Assembly: GCF_008245225.1 (NCBI RefSeq)
Contig: NZ_VTAW01000001.1
Coordinates: 310,001-374,000, forward strand
Reading direction: 5' to 3'
DNA length: 64,000 bases
From: Natrialba swarupiae
Lineage (GTDB): Archaea; Halobacteriota; Halobacteria; Halobacteriales; Natrialbaceae
A program made the position numbers and the translations under genes. The notes under the pieces were generated by a model. The model was not told the origin of the DNA, did not search any database, and saw nothing but the letters and a program-made list of their open reading frames with translations. Positions 1 through 8,740 of this stretch are shown here, piece after piece (position 1 is the first letter of the stretch; every line of letters begins with the position of its first letter).

Positions 1-89
1 GCCCGTGGCGATGCGAGACGACGACTGCGGATGGGCGCGACGCGTGAGGGTGGCGTAGTATTTTCCCGCTCGCGAACGACCGGACGAGT

Positions 90-665
90 ATGACCGGTGA
101 CGACTGTTGGCGCTGCAGAGCGGACGTCGATTCCGACGCGAACTTCTGTTCGGAGTGTGGCGCGGAGCTGACGGAGAGCCGAGACGACGACCGTGCGCCG
201 GTCGAGAGAGGTGCTGACAGGAGAGCAAAAGCGTTCAGAACCAGCAGGGCGAGTGAATACGAAACTGGCAGTGAGAGCGGATACGGTCCCGATCACGACG
301 TCGAATACGATCCGGGCCAGAGCGAATACGACACGAGCGGCGGCGAGATAGACGGTACGAACGACGACGAACTCCTGGCCGCGGCCGCACACCTCCTCGC
401 GATCGTGACGTGGGTCGTCGGCCCGGCGATCGTTCTCGTCGTCACCGACGATCCGTTCGTGGACGAAAACGCCCGCAACGCGTTGAACTGGCAGATCGTT
501 TACACGGTCGGCATGATCGCGGCGACGCTTCTCTCGGCCATCCTGATCGGGATTCCCTTCTTGATCGTCCTTCCGTTCGTCAACGTCGCCGTCTGTGCGA
601 TCGCCGCGGTCAAAGCGTACGGCGGCGAAACGTGGACATATCCGTTTACCCCCGATTTCGTCTGA
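90..665 (+). CDS. zinc-ribbon plus DUF4870 membrane protein
   Basis: A 191-residue protein. The N-terminus has a zinc-ribbon knuckle pair (CWRC at residues 6-9 and CSEC at 20-23). An acidic, Tyr/Gly-rich linker of about 90 residues follows. The last 90 residues hold three hydrophobic segments and the motif NARNALNWQIVY, which is typical of the DUF4870 (Tic20-like) membrane family. It is probably an integral membrane protein with a cytoplasmic zinc finger; no reaction can be assigned. The TGA stop codon is also the first three bases of a dispersed palindromic repeat, so translation ends inside the repeat. Family assignment is from motif memory. Confidence 0.8.
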   Translation: MTGDDCWRCRADVDSDANFCSECGAELTESRDDDRAPVERGADRRAKAFRTSRASEYETGSESGYGPDHDVEYDPGQSEYDTSGGEIDGTNDDELLAAAAHLLAIVTWVVGPAIVLVVTDDPFVDENARNALNWQIVYTVGMIAATLLSAILIGIPFLIVLPFVNVAVCAIAAVKAYGGETWTYPFTPDFV

Positions 666-746
666 TACGGATTGCTATCCCTGCGTACCGCACACCGGAG
701 AACGGATCCCGGATGCGGCGATACTGCTGGACAGCAGACCGTATGA
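663..746 (+). repeat. dispersed 3'-end palindrome, copy R1
   Basis: An imperfect palindrome. The left arm starting ATACGGATTGCTATCC (665-680) pairs with the right arm GGACAGCAGACCGTAT (729-744) with three mismatches. The inner part is also partly self-complementary and contains an ACCGGAGAACGGATCCCGG core. The first three bases, TGA, are the stop codon of the upstream gene. The inner core is almost the same as in the copy near 50.0 kb, which shows that this is a real repeat family. It may act as a 3'-UTR hairpin or transcription terminator. Confidence 0.75.
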
Positions 747-773
747 GCGTTCGGCCCCACATCTGTACGAAAA

Positions 774-784
774 GAAACTATTTT
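774..784 (+). promoter_or_regulatory. TATA-like box of carbonic anhydrase gene
   Basis: The AT-rich stretch GAAACTATTTT is centred about 29 bases before the ATG at 810. This is the spacing expected for a leaderless haloarchaeal transcript. Confidence 0.5.
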
Positions 785-809
785 GTTCGCCCTCCGTGCT
801 CGTTACGGT

Positions 810-1529
810 ATGGTTGATGAAGACGATCACGAACACGACGACGAGGTGCTAGAGCAACTGCTCGGGGGGAACGAGGTGCACATCGATGGTCTTCCGTCCG
901 AACACTTCTCGGCGGTCAAGTCCGGCCAACATCCCGAGGTGGTCTCGGTCTGTTGTTCGGACTCGCGGGTCCCACAGGAGCGGATGTGGGGGGTCGAAGA
1001 TCCCGGAACGGTCTTTACGCCGAGTAACATCGGCAACCAGGTCTGGGACGACGACGGGGGCGAGCGGATCGTCGACGGGGGCGTCCTGTACCCGATCCAC
1101 CACGCAGGAACCGAGGTCGCGGCGATCGTCGGTCACACCGGCTGTGGAGCGGTGACGGCCGCCTACGACGTCGCGACAGGTGCCGACGAGCCCGGCCCAC
1201 GGGGTGTCGACAAGTGGATCGACCTGCTCGTGCCGGTCGTCGAGGAAGCCCTCGAGAGCAATCTCGTCGACGCGGACGCAGACCGGGAGACGGTGATCAA
1301 CCAGCTCGTCGAGTACAACGTCGACTATCAGGCGACGTTCCTCCGAGAGTCCGAGGACGTCCCCGAGGACGTCGACGTCTACGGCTTCGTCTACGACTTC
1401 CAGGGGATCTACGGCAACGAGGACGGACGGACCTATCTCGTCAACGTCAACGGCGAGACGGATCCCGACGTGATCGCCGACCTGATCCCCGACCGGTACG
1501 AGACGGCGACGCACAGTCTGCTGTACTGA
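810..1529 (+). CDS. beta-class carbonic anhydrase
   Basis: A 239-residue cytoplasmic enzyme that interconverts CO2 and bicarbonate. Zinc ligands are visible: Cys49 and Asp51 in the CSDSR motif (residues 49-53), then His109 and Cys112 in HTGCGA. The length fits the prokaryotic beta family. The ATG at 810 is preferred over an in-frame TTG at 783 because the TATA-like box at 774-784 would overlap the longer version. An acidic, His-rich N-terminus (DEDDHEHDDE) is typical of halophiles. It is monocistronic. Family assignment is firm; the physiological role (supplying bicarbonate to carboxylases or pH balance) is inference. Confidence 0.93.
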   Translation: MVDEDDHEHDDEVLEQLLGGNEVHIDGLPSEHFSAVKSGQHPEVVSVCCSDSRVPQERMWGVEDPGTVFTPSNIGNQVWDDDGGERIVDGGVLYPIHHAGTEVAAIVGHTGCGAVTAAYDVATGADEPGPRGVDKWIDLLVPVVEEALESNLVDADADRETVINQLVEYNVDYQATFLRESEDVPEDVDVYGFVYDFQGIYGNEDGRTYLVNVNGETDPDVIADLIPDRYETATHSLLY

Positions 1530-1653
1530 CGCCACTCCGAGCCTCTGGTCTCACCCCGGACTCACACCGACAGCACTCGCGGAAATCGACCGCCACCGGT
1601 CGGACGACGGATGCACTCGGTATCGTTTTACCGTCGGCGCCGAAAGTGACGAC

Positions 1654-1878
1654 ATGACGATGCGCTCGCTCCTCGAGTCGGACGTCGGGTTCTACTACGC
1701 GATCGGCGCGTTCACGCTCGCCGTCTTCGTCGCCGGAGTGGTCGGACTCTGGGCGATAGGTTCGAGCGGTGTCGGGACCAGAGAGCTGATCGGACTCGTC
1801 GTCGGGTTCGCCGCGTTCATGCTCGTCTACGTCGTCTCGATCGCCGTTCGACGCCTCGAGAAGGCCGAAGACGTCTGA
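1654..1878 (+). CDS. small membrane protein, two TM segments
   Basis: A 74-residue protein with two hydrophobic helices (about residues 13-35 and 46-67) and a charged C-terminal end (RRLEKAEDV). I do not recognise the family. A TTTTA element at 1626-1630 lies 26 bases before the ATG, so the gene probably has its own promoter and no leader. Short haloarchaeal membrane proteins of this kind are common and mostly uncharacterised. Confidence 0.7.
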   Translation: MTMRSLLESDVGFYYAIGAFTLAVFVAGVVGLWAIGSSGVGTRELIGLVVGFAAFMLVYVVSIAVRRLEKAEDV

Positions 1879-1896
1879 TCGCCGAGAGTCGGAGCG

Positions 1897-1902
1897 TTTA
1901 TA
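1897..1902 (+). promoter_or_regulatory. TATA box of cold-shock gene
   Basis: TTTATA is centred 30 bases before the ATG at 1930, as in leaderless or near-leaderless haloarchaeal promoters. Confidence 0.6.
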
Positions 1903-1929
1903 CGTGTGTAGGAACTCCCTTCAAAGGCA

Positions 1930-2124
1930 ATGGCGAAAGGAACCGTTGATTTCTTCAACGACACTGGCGGCTACGGATTCATCGAGACTGAGGACGCGGA
2001 CGACGACGTGTTCTTCCACATGGAAGACATCGGCGGCCCGGACCTGGAAGAAGGACAGGAACTCGAGTTCGACATCGAGCAGGCCCCCAAAGGCCCGCGC
2101 GCGACGAACGTCGAGCGCCTGTAA
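1930..2124 (+). CDS. cspA: cold-shock domain protein (CspA family)
   Basis: A 64-residue single cold-shock domain, the normal CspA size. It keeps the start MAKGTVDFFNDTGGYGFI with the RNP1-like GGYGFIE and the RNP2-like DVFFHME motifs. CspA proteins bind single-stranded RNA and DNA and act as RNA chaperones. Acidic substitutions are in line with a halophile. The gene stands alone with a clear TATA box. The symbol follows common haloarchaeal usage. Confidence 0.92.
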   Translation: MAKGTVDFFNDTGGYGFIETEDADDDVFFHMEDIGGPDLEEGQELEFDIEQAPKGPRATNVERL

Positions 2125-2225
2125 GGCGGATTCGTAACGGTATCGGCACTTGACTGCAGTATTTTACACCCGCAAGCGACAGCGCTGTCGGGAGATTTAG
2201 GACGCTATAGGTCACAGACTCCCGT

Positions 2226-2591
2226 ATGACCGAGCCACTGGTTCGTTCGGCAGACGAGATCGAGTACGAGGCGGTCGACGCCGCCGACGGCATGCAAAAG
2301 GGCGTCCTGATCGACGAGCGCGACGGTGCGCCGACATTCGCGATCCGTCGGTTCGTCCTCGAGCCGGGTGGAGAGGTGCCCGAGCACACGAACGCCGTCG
2401 AACACGAACAGTACGTCCTCGAGGGGAGATACACGGTCGGTATCGAAGACGAGGTATACGAGGTAACGGCGGGCGACTCTCTGTTGATTCCCGCCGACAC
2501 CGTCCACTGGTATCGAAACGACGGCGACGAGCTAGGTGCGTTCCTCTGTGCCGTTCCGAACGGCGACGACGAGATCGAACTGCTCGAGTGA
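2226..2591 (+). CDS. cupin-domain protein
   Basis: A 121-residue single-domain cupin. Cupin motif 1 is seen as GGEVPEHTNAVEHEQYVLEG (about residues 51-70), with His/His/Glu metal ligands. Motif 2 is PADTVHWYRN near residue 95, giving the third His. Such small cupins bind a divalent metal and may be isomerases, dioxygenases or sensors; the substrate cannot be read from sequence. A weak TATA (ATTTAGG, 2195-2201) lies about 28 bases upstream of the ATG. Confidence 0.85.
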   Translation: MTEPLVRSADEIEYEAVDAADGMQKGVLIDERDGAPTFAIRRFVLEPGGEVPEHTNAVEHEQYVLEGRYTVGIEDEVYEVTAGDSLLIPADTVHWYRNDGDELGAFLCAVPNGDDEIELLE

Positions 2592-2756
2592 CCGGTCCCG
2601 TCCGATCGCTCACGACGTGGGCGTTGCGGGCTGCTGGCGGCGAGGTGCCAGCGTCGTCTGGGATCCGAGAGACGTGTCACCAACACGTGTCATGAATTTG
2701 GCGTCGATTCGCCGTATCGGTACACTCTTGGGGCCGAATTCGCCATTGCCACCAGG

Positions 2757-3527
2757 ATGAAACGACGGCACCTCCTGGCGAGTTGCGGAACGTTCGGGCT
2801 CACGGCGGTCGCGGGCTGTCTCGGCGCGGCCGGGTTGGCCGAACACGAAGCGACGCCGGCCGGTGTCGCGCCGGCGACTCGAGCAGAGACCGGGTACGAA
2901 CAGACGGGAATCGAGGAGCTCGCGGTCGAAGAAGAGGTCGAAATCTCCGTCTACAGCGAGACGGTCGTTGCCCGCAACTATCTGGTCGAACACGAGAAAG
3001 CGATCGGCGTAGAGCCACTCGGTGAGCAACGCAGCGCCGTCTTCACCGTTCTGACGACCCCGAAGGTCGACGTCGCCGGTCGGGAGTTCAATCCCGTTCG
3101 AGAGATGTCCGCACGCGAACTCGTCGAATTGATCGAGGGAAACTACGACGACCTCGAGAACGTCGAGCACGAGAGGGACGACGACGTCGAGATCCTCGAC
3201 CAGGAGACGACGGAGTCGCGATTCAGCGCTCGAGCGGCGTTCGGCGGGATACCCGTCGACGTCAACGTCCACGTTAGTGAGGCGGTCGAGACCGCCGAAG
3301 ACTGGGTCGTGACGATCGGCGTCTACCCCCAGCAGGTCGCGCCTCGAGAGGAAGACAACGTCCGATCGCTGATGGAAAACGTAACCGAGGGCGTCGACGA
3401 AGACGAGACGGTCGACGGCGGAGAGGACGGTGAACGCGCATCGAACGGCGACGAGGTGGGAGATAACGAGAGTGACGAAGACGACCACGAGAACGGAGAG
3501 ACGGACGACGGAATCATCGACCTCTGA
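2757..3527 (+). CDS. DUF6517-like secreted lipoprotein
   Basis: A 256-residue protein with a Lys-Arg-Arg N-terminus, a hydrophobic stretch and the lipobox AVAGC (Cys21), so it is probably exported and lipid-anchored outside the membrane. The mature part is acidic and contains the hydrophobic beta-type segments VFTVLTTPKVDVAG and DWVVTIGVYPQQV. I recall this pattern from the haloarchaeal DUF6517 family, whose function is unknown. The last 45 residues are low-complexity Asp/Glu/Gly. The TGA stop starts a dispersed palindrome. Confidence 0.75.
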   Translation: MKRRHLLASCGTFGLTAVAGCLGAAGLAEHEATPAGVAPATRAETGYEQTGIEELAVEEEVEISVYSETVVARNYLVEHEKAIGVEPLGEQRSAVFTVLTTPKVDVAGREFNPVREMSARELVELIEGNYDDLENVEHERDDDVEILDQETTESRFSARAAFGGIPVDVNVHVSEAVETAEDWVVTIGVYPQQVAPREEDNVRSLMENVTEGVDEDETVDGGEDGERASNGDEVGDNESDEDDHENGETDDGIIDL

Positions 3528-3609
3528 TACGGACCACTGTCCCTCAACACCGTCGCAGTTGGGATCCTGCAGTCGTGCCGGAGCGGCGGGCCAGCGGTTC
3601 GGACGTGAA
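3525..3609 (+). repeat. dispersed 3'-end palindrome, degenerate copy R2
   Basis: TGATACGGACCACTGTCC at the gene's stop codon matches the left arm of the family. The right arm (about 3594-3609, GGCCAGCGGTTCGGAC) is only partly complementary. As in R1, the TGA is the stop codon of the preceding gene. Confidence 0.5.
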
Positions 3610-3939
3610 CCGTCACTCGAGACGGGTACTGGGTCGTCAGACACCTTCGGTTACCATCGCCTGAGACGTCGTAGCTGAATTGTCTCTACGCTCGAGTCTC
3701 TGTGTATCCCACCGATCTGTCCCTCATTCCAGCCATATTAATTACACTAGTCAGTGGTGGTTCGTTCGAGTGCGACGTGTGAGAGGATGACTAGTTTTGC
3801 ATCCTCTGGGGAAAACTGCCAGCCTCAGCGGAGCTAGTGGATTGACGTGGGATTCGTGCAGCGAGAACAGTCACCGCACGAGCTAATGTGGTATTCGACT
3901 CCATCTGCGTTGTGTCTCTATCCGGCACTCGGCGTTCGA
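3610..3939. other. intergenic gap with nested inverted repeats
   Basis: No convincing gene between the lipoprotein and the 3' end of the helicase. It holds two perfect 8-bp inverted repeats: AGAGGATG (3782-3789) with CATCCTCT (3800-3807), a 10-base loop, and ACTAGTCA (3746-3753) with TGACTAGT (3788-3795). The first could be a terminator hairpin for the helicase gene arriving from the right. The surrounding AT-rich patch (3738-3755) differs from its GC-rich neighbours. Confidence 0.45.
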
Positions 3940-6057
3940 CTACAGGTCGTCGTCGCGAAGCTCGATATCGGCGACGAGGTCGTAGGGGTGGGCGTCTTTC
4001 CGGATACCGTCGATGAGCGTGAAGGCTTCCCCAGGCTCTAAGAAGTGCTCCGTGACGACGCGACCGAGCGGGGTCGGCTCGAAGCCGTCGATGAACTCGT
4101 ACTGTAACAGCTTGCCGACTGCGTGTTTCGTCGGTACCTCGCCGAGCATCCGATCGTTGAGCGCCTTCGCCGACTTGCCGGCGACGGCGACGTTCGCGAG
4201 CGTCTCCTCGACGGCGCTTCCCTCGTCGTAGTGGGTCATCACCGACTCCATCTCGCCTTTGAGCAAGGTGAACGCGACCTCGTCTTCGGTCATCTCCATC
4301 GAGTTGTGGTACGAACAGTCGGGTTCGACGAGGACGTAGACGGTCCCTTCGTCGTGATAGTCCGGACGACCCGCACGGCCGAGCATCTGGGAGAACTCCT
4401 GGACGGAGAGCCACTCGATGCCCATCGCCAGCGAGTCGAAGATCACCTGGGAGGCTGGGAAGTCGACCCCGGCTGCGAGTGCAGCCGTCGTGACGACTGC
4501 TGCGAGGTCCTGTTCGCCGAACTGGCGTTCGACCGACTTCCGGCGTTTGTAGTCGAGTCCCGCGTGGTACGGCGCCGACGAGTACTCGAGTTTCCTGCTG
4601 ATCTCGTGACACCGCCTGCGGGAGTTCGTGAAGATGATCGTCTGGCCGCGATACCCTTTCGACGATTCGGTGTCGAACTCCCGTTTGACGAGTTTGTTCT
4701 CGACGCGTACCTTCTCCTGGCCGTCGGCGAACGTCACGTGTCGTTCGATCGGGACGGGTCGTTCCTCGAATTCGATGAGTTTCGCCTCGAGCGCTTTCGT
4801 CAGCTGTTCGGGGTTGCCGACGGTCGCCGAGAGGTAGATCCACTGGGCACCCTGGTACTCCTCACGTCGTTTGGCTCGCTGCTCAGTCGTGTACTTGAGC
4901 CGCGAGATCAGCCCGTCGAGACGGTGGCCGCGTTCGTCCTCTTTTAACGTGTGGACCTCGTCGATGACGACGGTCCCGATGTCGCCCATCTCCTTGCCCG
5001 TCCGCAGAGCGTGATCGATCCCCTCGTAGGTGCCGACGATGACGTCCGCGTTCGGATCGAACCGGTTGCCGTCGTCGTTGATCCGGCTCGCACCCACCCG
5101 GATGGTGACGTCGACGAGGTGGCCGTACTCCTCCTGGAAGTCCTCGTACTTCTGGTTCGCGAGCGCAACGAGCGGGACGAGAAACAGCATCGTCCCCTCC
5201 CCGTCGAGAACCCGGTCGATACCGGTCATCTCGCCGACCAGCGTCTTCCCGGTCGCCGTCGCAGACACCACGAGCTGGTCGTCACCGTCGATCAGTCCGT
5301 TCTCGACGGCGAGGCTCTGGACCGGAAGCAAGGTCTCGAAGCGGTCCTCGAGCAGTCCCTGGAGATCGGGGTGGAGATCCAGCGAGTCGACGCGGACGGG
5401 ATCGACCTCGTCGGTCGTCGCCGAAATCGTATCGAACTTCGTGAGATCGGGATCGAGCCGCCCCTCGAGCAGGTTGACGATCCGCTGGAGGTCCTGGACC
5501 TCGATCATGAGTTCCTCGAGGCGCTCTTTGGCGTCGCCGGTCACCGTTCCCGCCCCGGAGTAGGTGAGTTGGCGCTCGAGTTCCTCTCGAGCGCAGTCAC
5601 GACAGATCCAGTCGCGGTCGTCTTTGACCGCCGTCTCGGTCGTGATCGGCGAGTACCGTCCCGCGGAGGCGCAGTACCGGCAGGTCCGGACGGCTTTTGC
5701 CTTCTGCTCGAGTTGGTACCCCGAGAGCATCTCGGTCAGTTCCTCGCGAGCCTCGGGTGAGGTCTGCTCCGAGATACGAATCCGCTCGGCTCGCCGTGCC
5801 AGTTCGACGAACTCGTCGGGCTGGCGTGGCTCCTCGCTCGAGCCCTGTTTGAGTCGGAACTTGGCCGGCCGGGGGCCGGCGGACGTCTCGGAGAGGCCGA
5901 GTTTCGCCCGGAATAGCCGCTCGCCGCCGCGCTGGACGACGACCAGGAACTCGTCGCCCGTCTCGTGACAGAAGATCGTTTCGACCTGCTGGACCTGCTT
6001 CGACACGGACGCATCTAACGGGGATGGATACTTGAGCGGTTCGGACCTGGACGCCAC
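3940..6057 (-). CDS. Ski2-like DEAD/DEAH-box helicase with zinc finger
   Basis: A 705-residue superfamily 2 helicase. The N-terminal part has a Cys4 zinc finger (Cys126, Cys129, Cys152, Cys155). The motor follows: Walker A SATATGKT (265-272), the VIDEVH box, motif III LSATVGN, and motif VI QMLGRAGRPD, which is shared with Hel308 and Ski2. These enzymes unwind nucleic acid with ATP; whether this one works on DNA repair or RNA is open. The domain set corresponds to the haloarchaeal DUF5814-type helicases as I remember them. The gene stands alone; the next genes on the left and right are separated by repeats. Confidence 0.88.
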   Translation of the reverse strand: MASRSEPLKYPSPLDASVSKQVQQVETIFCHETGDEFLVVVQRGGERLFRAKLGLSETSAGPRPAKFRLKQGSSEEPRQPDEFVELARRAERIRISEQTSPEAREELTEMLSGYQLEQKAKAVRTCRYCASAGRYSPITTETAVKDDRDWICRDCAREELERQLTYSGAGTVTGDAKERLEELMIEVQDLQRIVNLLEGRLDPDLTKFDTISATTDEVDPVRVDSLDLHPDLQGLLEDRFETLLPVQSLAVENGLIDGDDQLVVSATATGKTLVGEMTGIDRVLDGEGTMLFLVPLVALANQKYEDFQEEYGHLVDVTIRVGASRINDDGNRFDPNADVIVGTYEGIDHALRTGKEMGDIGTVVIDEVHTLKEDERGHRLDGLISRLKYTTEQRAKRREEYQGAQWIYLSATVGNPEQLTKALEAKLIEFEERPVPIERHVTFADGQEKVRVENKLVKREFDTESSKGYRGQTIIFTNSRRRCHEISRKLEYSSAPYHAGLDYKRRKSVERQFGEQDLAAVVTTAALAAGVDFPASQVIFDSLAMGIEWLSVQEFSQMLGRAGRPDYHDEGTVYVLVEPDCSYHNSMEMTEDEVAFTLLKGEMESVMTHYDEGSAVEETLANVAVAGKSAKALNDRMLGEVPTKHAVGKLLQYEFIDGFEPTPLGRVVTEHFLEPGEAFTLIDGIRKDAHPYDLVADIELRDDDL

Positions 6058-6069
6058 TTCCGACGTTTC

Positions 6070-6145
6070 ATACGGATTGTTGCCTCGATCTCCCGGCGCC
6101 CCTGAGCTCGCGGCTGGGCCAGCACTGACTGACGGGAAGCCGTCT
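6070..6145 (-). repeat. dispersed 3'-end palindrome, degenerate copy R3
   Basis: Read on the minus strand, AGACGGCTTCCCGTC starts 4 bases after the histidine kinase stop codon, and the element ends with ACAATCCGTAT (6080-6070). The ends match the family consensus but the two arms pair poorly. It lies between the kinase 3' end and the helicase start. Confidence 0.5.
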
Positions 6146-6149
6146 CAGT

Positions 6150-7622
6150 TCACTTGACCGTTGGTAACGTGACTCTGACCGTGGTTCCTCCCGTATCTCC
6201 CTTTTCGACGGCAACCGAACCACCGGATCGCTTGATGATCCAGTAGACCAACCAGAGACCGAGGCCGCTTCCATGATAGAGGTCGTCGATTGCGTCGCCA
6301 CTCTCTAACACGGCACGATCCATCTCTGGGATTCCGTTTCCGTTGTCGATGACGCGTATCTCGACGTGTTCGGTTTCTACCGTAACCGAAAGTGAGACTG
6401 CAGGTGTCTCGGTATCGTTGTGAACGATCGCATTTTCGATCAGTTCTTCAATCGCCTTGTGGATATTCGTCGTCGCCGAGACGATCGCTTGGGTGGGAAC
6501 GTCCACGTCGACCTGTACATCCGGGACGCCGGCAGTGACCGAGCCAGCGGATCGCGTGACAGTATCCACGATATCGATCCGCCGAATATCTGGCTGCTCA
6601 CTCAAGACGTCAGTGATCGCCCGGGACTTCTGACTCGTGGTTAGGAGGTTATCGGACAAGGTACTGATATCCTCGGCAGCGTCAGCCGCTTCTCCCGTCG
6701 TCTGAGACTGGATCTGTTCCGCCTGACCACGAATCACCGTCAGATTGTTTCGAAGGTTGTGCCGCAGGATCTGATCGACCACCCGAAGCTGTCGATGTAA
6801 CTCTATCAGCTCAGTGATATCTGCTTGAATTGCGACGAGTGCCTGGACCGTCCCGTCGTCCGTGATCGGTGATATCGTTTGATGGGCGGTGTAGAGCTCT
6901 CCGTCTTTTCGTCGGTCGACGATCTCCTCTTCCCAGACTTCCTCCGAGAGTACCGTTTCCCACAGCTCCGTGAAGTAGTCAGAGGGCATCTCCCCGGAGT
7001 TCAGAAGATTCGGCGTCTGACCGATCGCCTCCTCGCGCTCGTAGCCCGTCAACTCCTCGAAGGCAGGATTGACGTACTCGATCGTGCCATCTGGGTCGGT
7101 AATGTAGACGGCATGACCCGACGCCTCGACGGCCTCCTTGAACCGCCGGAGTTGCTCAGTCCGTCGTTGTAACTGTAGGGACTGGTCGCGAAGGCGAAGT
7201 AGTGCCTTGATCCGCCACCCAAGTTCGGCCCGTCGAATCGGGAGCGACACGATCTCGTCGACCGTGGTCCCGAAGACGTTGTCGACAATCTCACCCCGGT
7301 CTGTCTCGATGATTCCAGATCGACGTTCGGGCAACAGGAGGAGGACAGGAAAGAGCGCCGGTTCAGCCTCGGATTTGACCCGCCTGAGCTCGTCCGCGTG
7401 TCGTCGTAGCCCACCGTGGTCGACGATACAGAGGTCACACTCGGCCGTCTCGAGGCCCGCTCCGGCATCGACGACCCGGTAGAAGTCGTGCTCCGACAGC
7501 CACTCCTTTAGGACACGGTGATTTCCGTCCTCGGCGACGAGCGGATATATCCTCGCGGATTCGACTGACGAAGACGATCGGGGGTCGTGGTCGTCGTTCG
7601 CGTCCGAATCGTCCGGCGTCAT
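6150..7622 (-). CDS. histidine kinase: pseudo-receiver, PAS, HisKA, HATPase
   Basis: A 490-residue cytoplasmic sensor kinase without membrane segments. Residues 23-150 form a receiver-like domain (ECDLCIVD near 61-68) that resembles the one in the next gene upstream. A PAS domain follows (about 161-275: NPAFEELTGYEREEAIG). The phospho-acceptor is His288 in QILRHNLRNNL, and the ATPase domain has an N-box (ENAIVHND) and DNGNGIP. The start overlaps the upstream kinase stop in ATGA, so the two are translationally coupled and belong to the KaiC-like operon. No response regulator is adjacent. The signal is unknown. Confidence 0.88.
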   Translation of the reverse strand: MTPDDSDANDDHDPRSSSSVESARIYPLVAEDGNHRVLKEWLSEHDFYRVVDAGAGLETAECDLCIVDHGGLRRHADELRRVKSEAEPALFPVLLLLPERRSGIIETDRGEIVDNVFGTTVDEIVSLPIRRAELGWRIKALLRLRDQSLQLQRRTEQLRRFKEAVEASGHAVYITDPDGTIEYVNPAFEELTGYEREEAIGQTPNLLNSGEMPSDYFTELWETVLSEEVWEEEIVDRRKDGELYTAHQTISPITDDGTVQALVAIQADITELIELHRQLRVVDQILRHNLRNNLTVIRGQAEQIQSQTTGEAADAAEDISTLSDNLLTTSQKSRAITDVLSEQPDIRRIDIVDTVTRSAGSVTAGVPDVQVDVDVPTQAIVSATTNIHKAIEELIENAIVHNDTETPAVSLSVTVETEHVEIRVIDNGNGIPEMDRAVLESGDAIDDLYHGSGLGLWLVYWIIKRSGGSVAVEKGDTGGTTVRVTLPTVK

Positions 7623-8740
7623 CGGTCACCCACCTGGGAGTCCGTCGGGAGTGTGACGACGACGGCGGCACCGCCGTCGGTGGAGTCAGTGATTCGAACG
7701 GTACCCCCGTACTGCTCGACGAGCGTATCGACGAGGTAGAGCCCGACGCCAGCACTCGGATGGTCGAGTCCGTCCTCGGTACGACCGAGCACCGCATCCC
7801 GACGGTCTGACGGAATGCCGGGTCCGTTGTCGGCGATCGTGACGACGACACTCGCCGTCCGTCTCGTGACCGTGACTGTAACGCGGGGCGTCCTCGAGTT
7901 GTTGTGCTGGACGGAATTGTTTAACAGGTTCCGGAACACTGAGGAGAGCAGTTCGTTGGCCTGAATCTGTACGGGAGGTATCTCACCGTCGACGACGAAC
8001 TCCGCGTCTTCGAACAGCGAGCGCCGTTTCACGATTTCGTCGGCCAGTGCATTCTCGAGGGCGATCGGCTTCAGTTCCGGGTCGTCGTCCATCTCGAGGA
8101 TCTCGACGAACTCGCGAACGGCCCGCGTCAAGTCCACGACGTTGTGACTGCTGTCGAGTACTCGCTCACAGATCTCCTGGCCGGCCTCGTCGACGTGGTC
8201 CTCGAGCTGTCCTGCCCAACCAGTAATGACGTTCATCTCGTTTCGGATGTCGTGGCGGGTAATCCGATTCAAAAGCAGGAGTTGCTCGGTCTTCTGGGCG
8301 ACCGCAATCGATTGGTCCCTGATCCGACGGAGGTTCTCGAGTCGACTTCGAAGCTCGACGTGCTCGATCGGTGTCGTGACGACTTCATCGACGAACTCCC
8401 AGAGGTTCTGGTCCATCGTGTGGCGGGCCCAGGCTTCGACCGAGGCGAAGTCCGAGGCGGAACTGACCAGCAACACTGGCAACGCACCGGTTTCAGCACG
8501 CCGACGGTCACGGACGACAGTCACGTTCTGTCGGAGAGTACGCTCGTCGAGAACACAGATATCGTACTCGGCGTCACGGAGACGATCCTGCCCCCCGGAA
8601 ACAGCCACGTACTCCTCCTGGGCGCGCACCCACTCGAGGAGGACTCGTCGGTTACCGGGATTCGAGATCGCGGGCATGACGCGGGTCCTCCTCACTGTTT
8701 CCGAGGGAGGTCCCGCCGATTCGTGGTGCTCACTCGTCAT
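7619..8740 (-). CDS. histidine kinase: pseudo-receiver, HisKA, HATPase
   Basis: A 373-residue kinase. The N-terminal domain (about 18-140) has a receiver-like pattern (AEYDICVLDERTL, then PVLLVSS, then PIEHVEL) and ends in RIRDQS, which is nearly shared with the neighbouring kinase. There is no PAS domain. The phospho-acceptor is His163 in RITRHDIRNEMNV; the ATPase domain has NNSVQHNN and DNGPGIP. It overlaps the KaiC-like gene by 11 bases and the next kinase by 4. The two kinases look like a tandem duplication, with the PAS domain gained or lost in one copy. Confidence 0.88.
   Translation of the reverse strand: MTSEHHESAGPPSETVRRTRVMPAISNPGNRRVLLEWVRAQEEYVAVSGGQDRLRDAEYDICVLDERTLRQNVTVVRDRRRAETGALPVLLVSSASDFASVEAWARHTMDQNLWEFVDEVVTTPIEHVELRSRLENLRRIRDQSIAVAQKTEQLLLLNRITRHDIRNEMNVITGWAGQLEDHVDEAGQEICERVLDSSHNVVDLTRAVREFVEILEMDDDPELKPIALENALADEIVKRRSLFEDAEFVVDGEIPPVQIQANELLSSVFRNLLNNSVQHNNSRTPRVTVTVTRRTASVVVTIADNGPGIPSDRRDAVLGRTEDGLDHPSAGVGLYLVDTLVEQYGGTVRITDSTDGGAAVVVTLPTDSQVGDR

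Noticed and set aside
3738-3810. Insertion-sequence end
   Set aside because: The inverted repeats are only 8 bp and no transposase remnant or target duplication was seen.
4123-5968. Several plus-strand frames opposite the helicase
   Set aside because: All are antisense shadows of the helicase reading frame with no domains.
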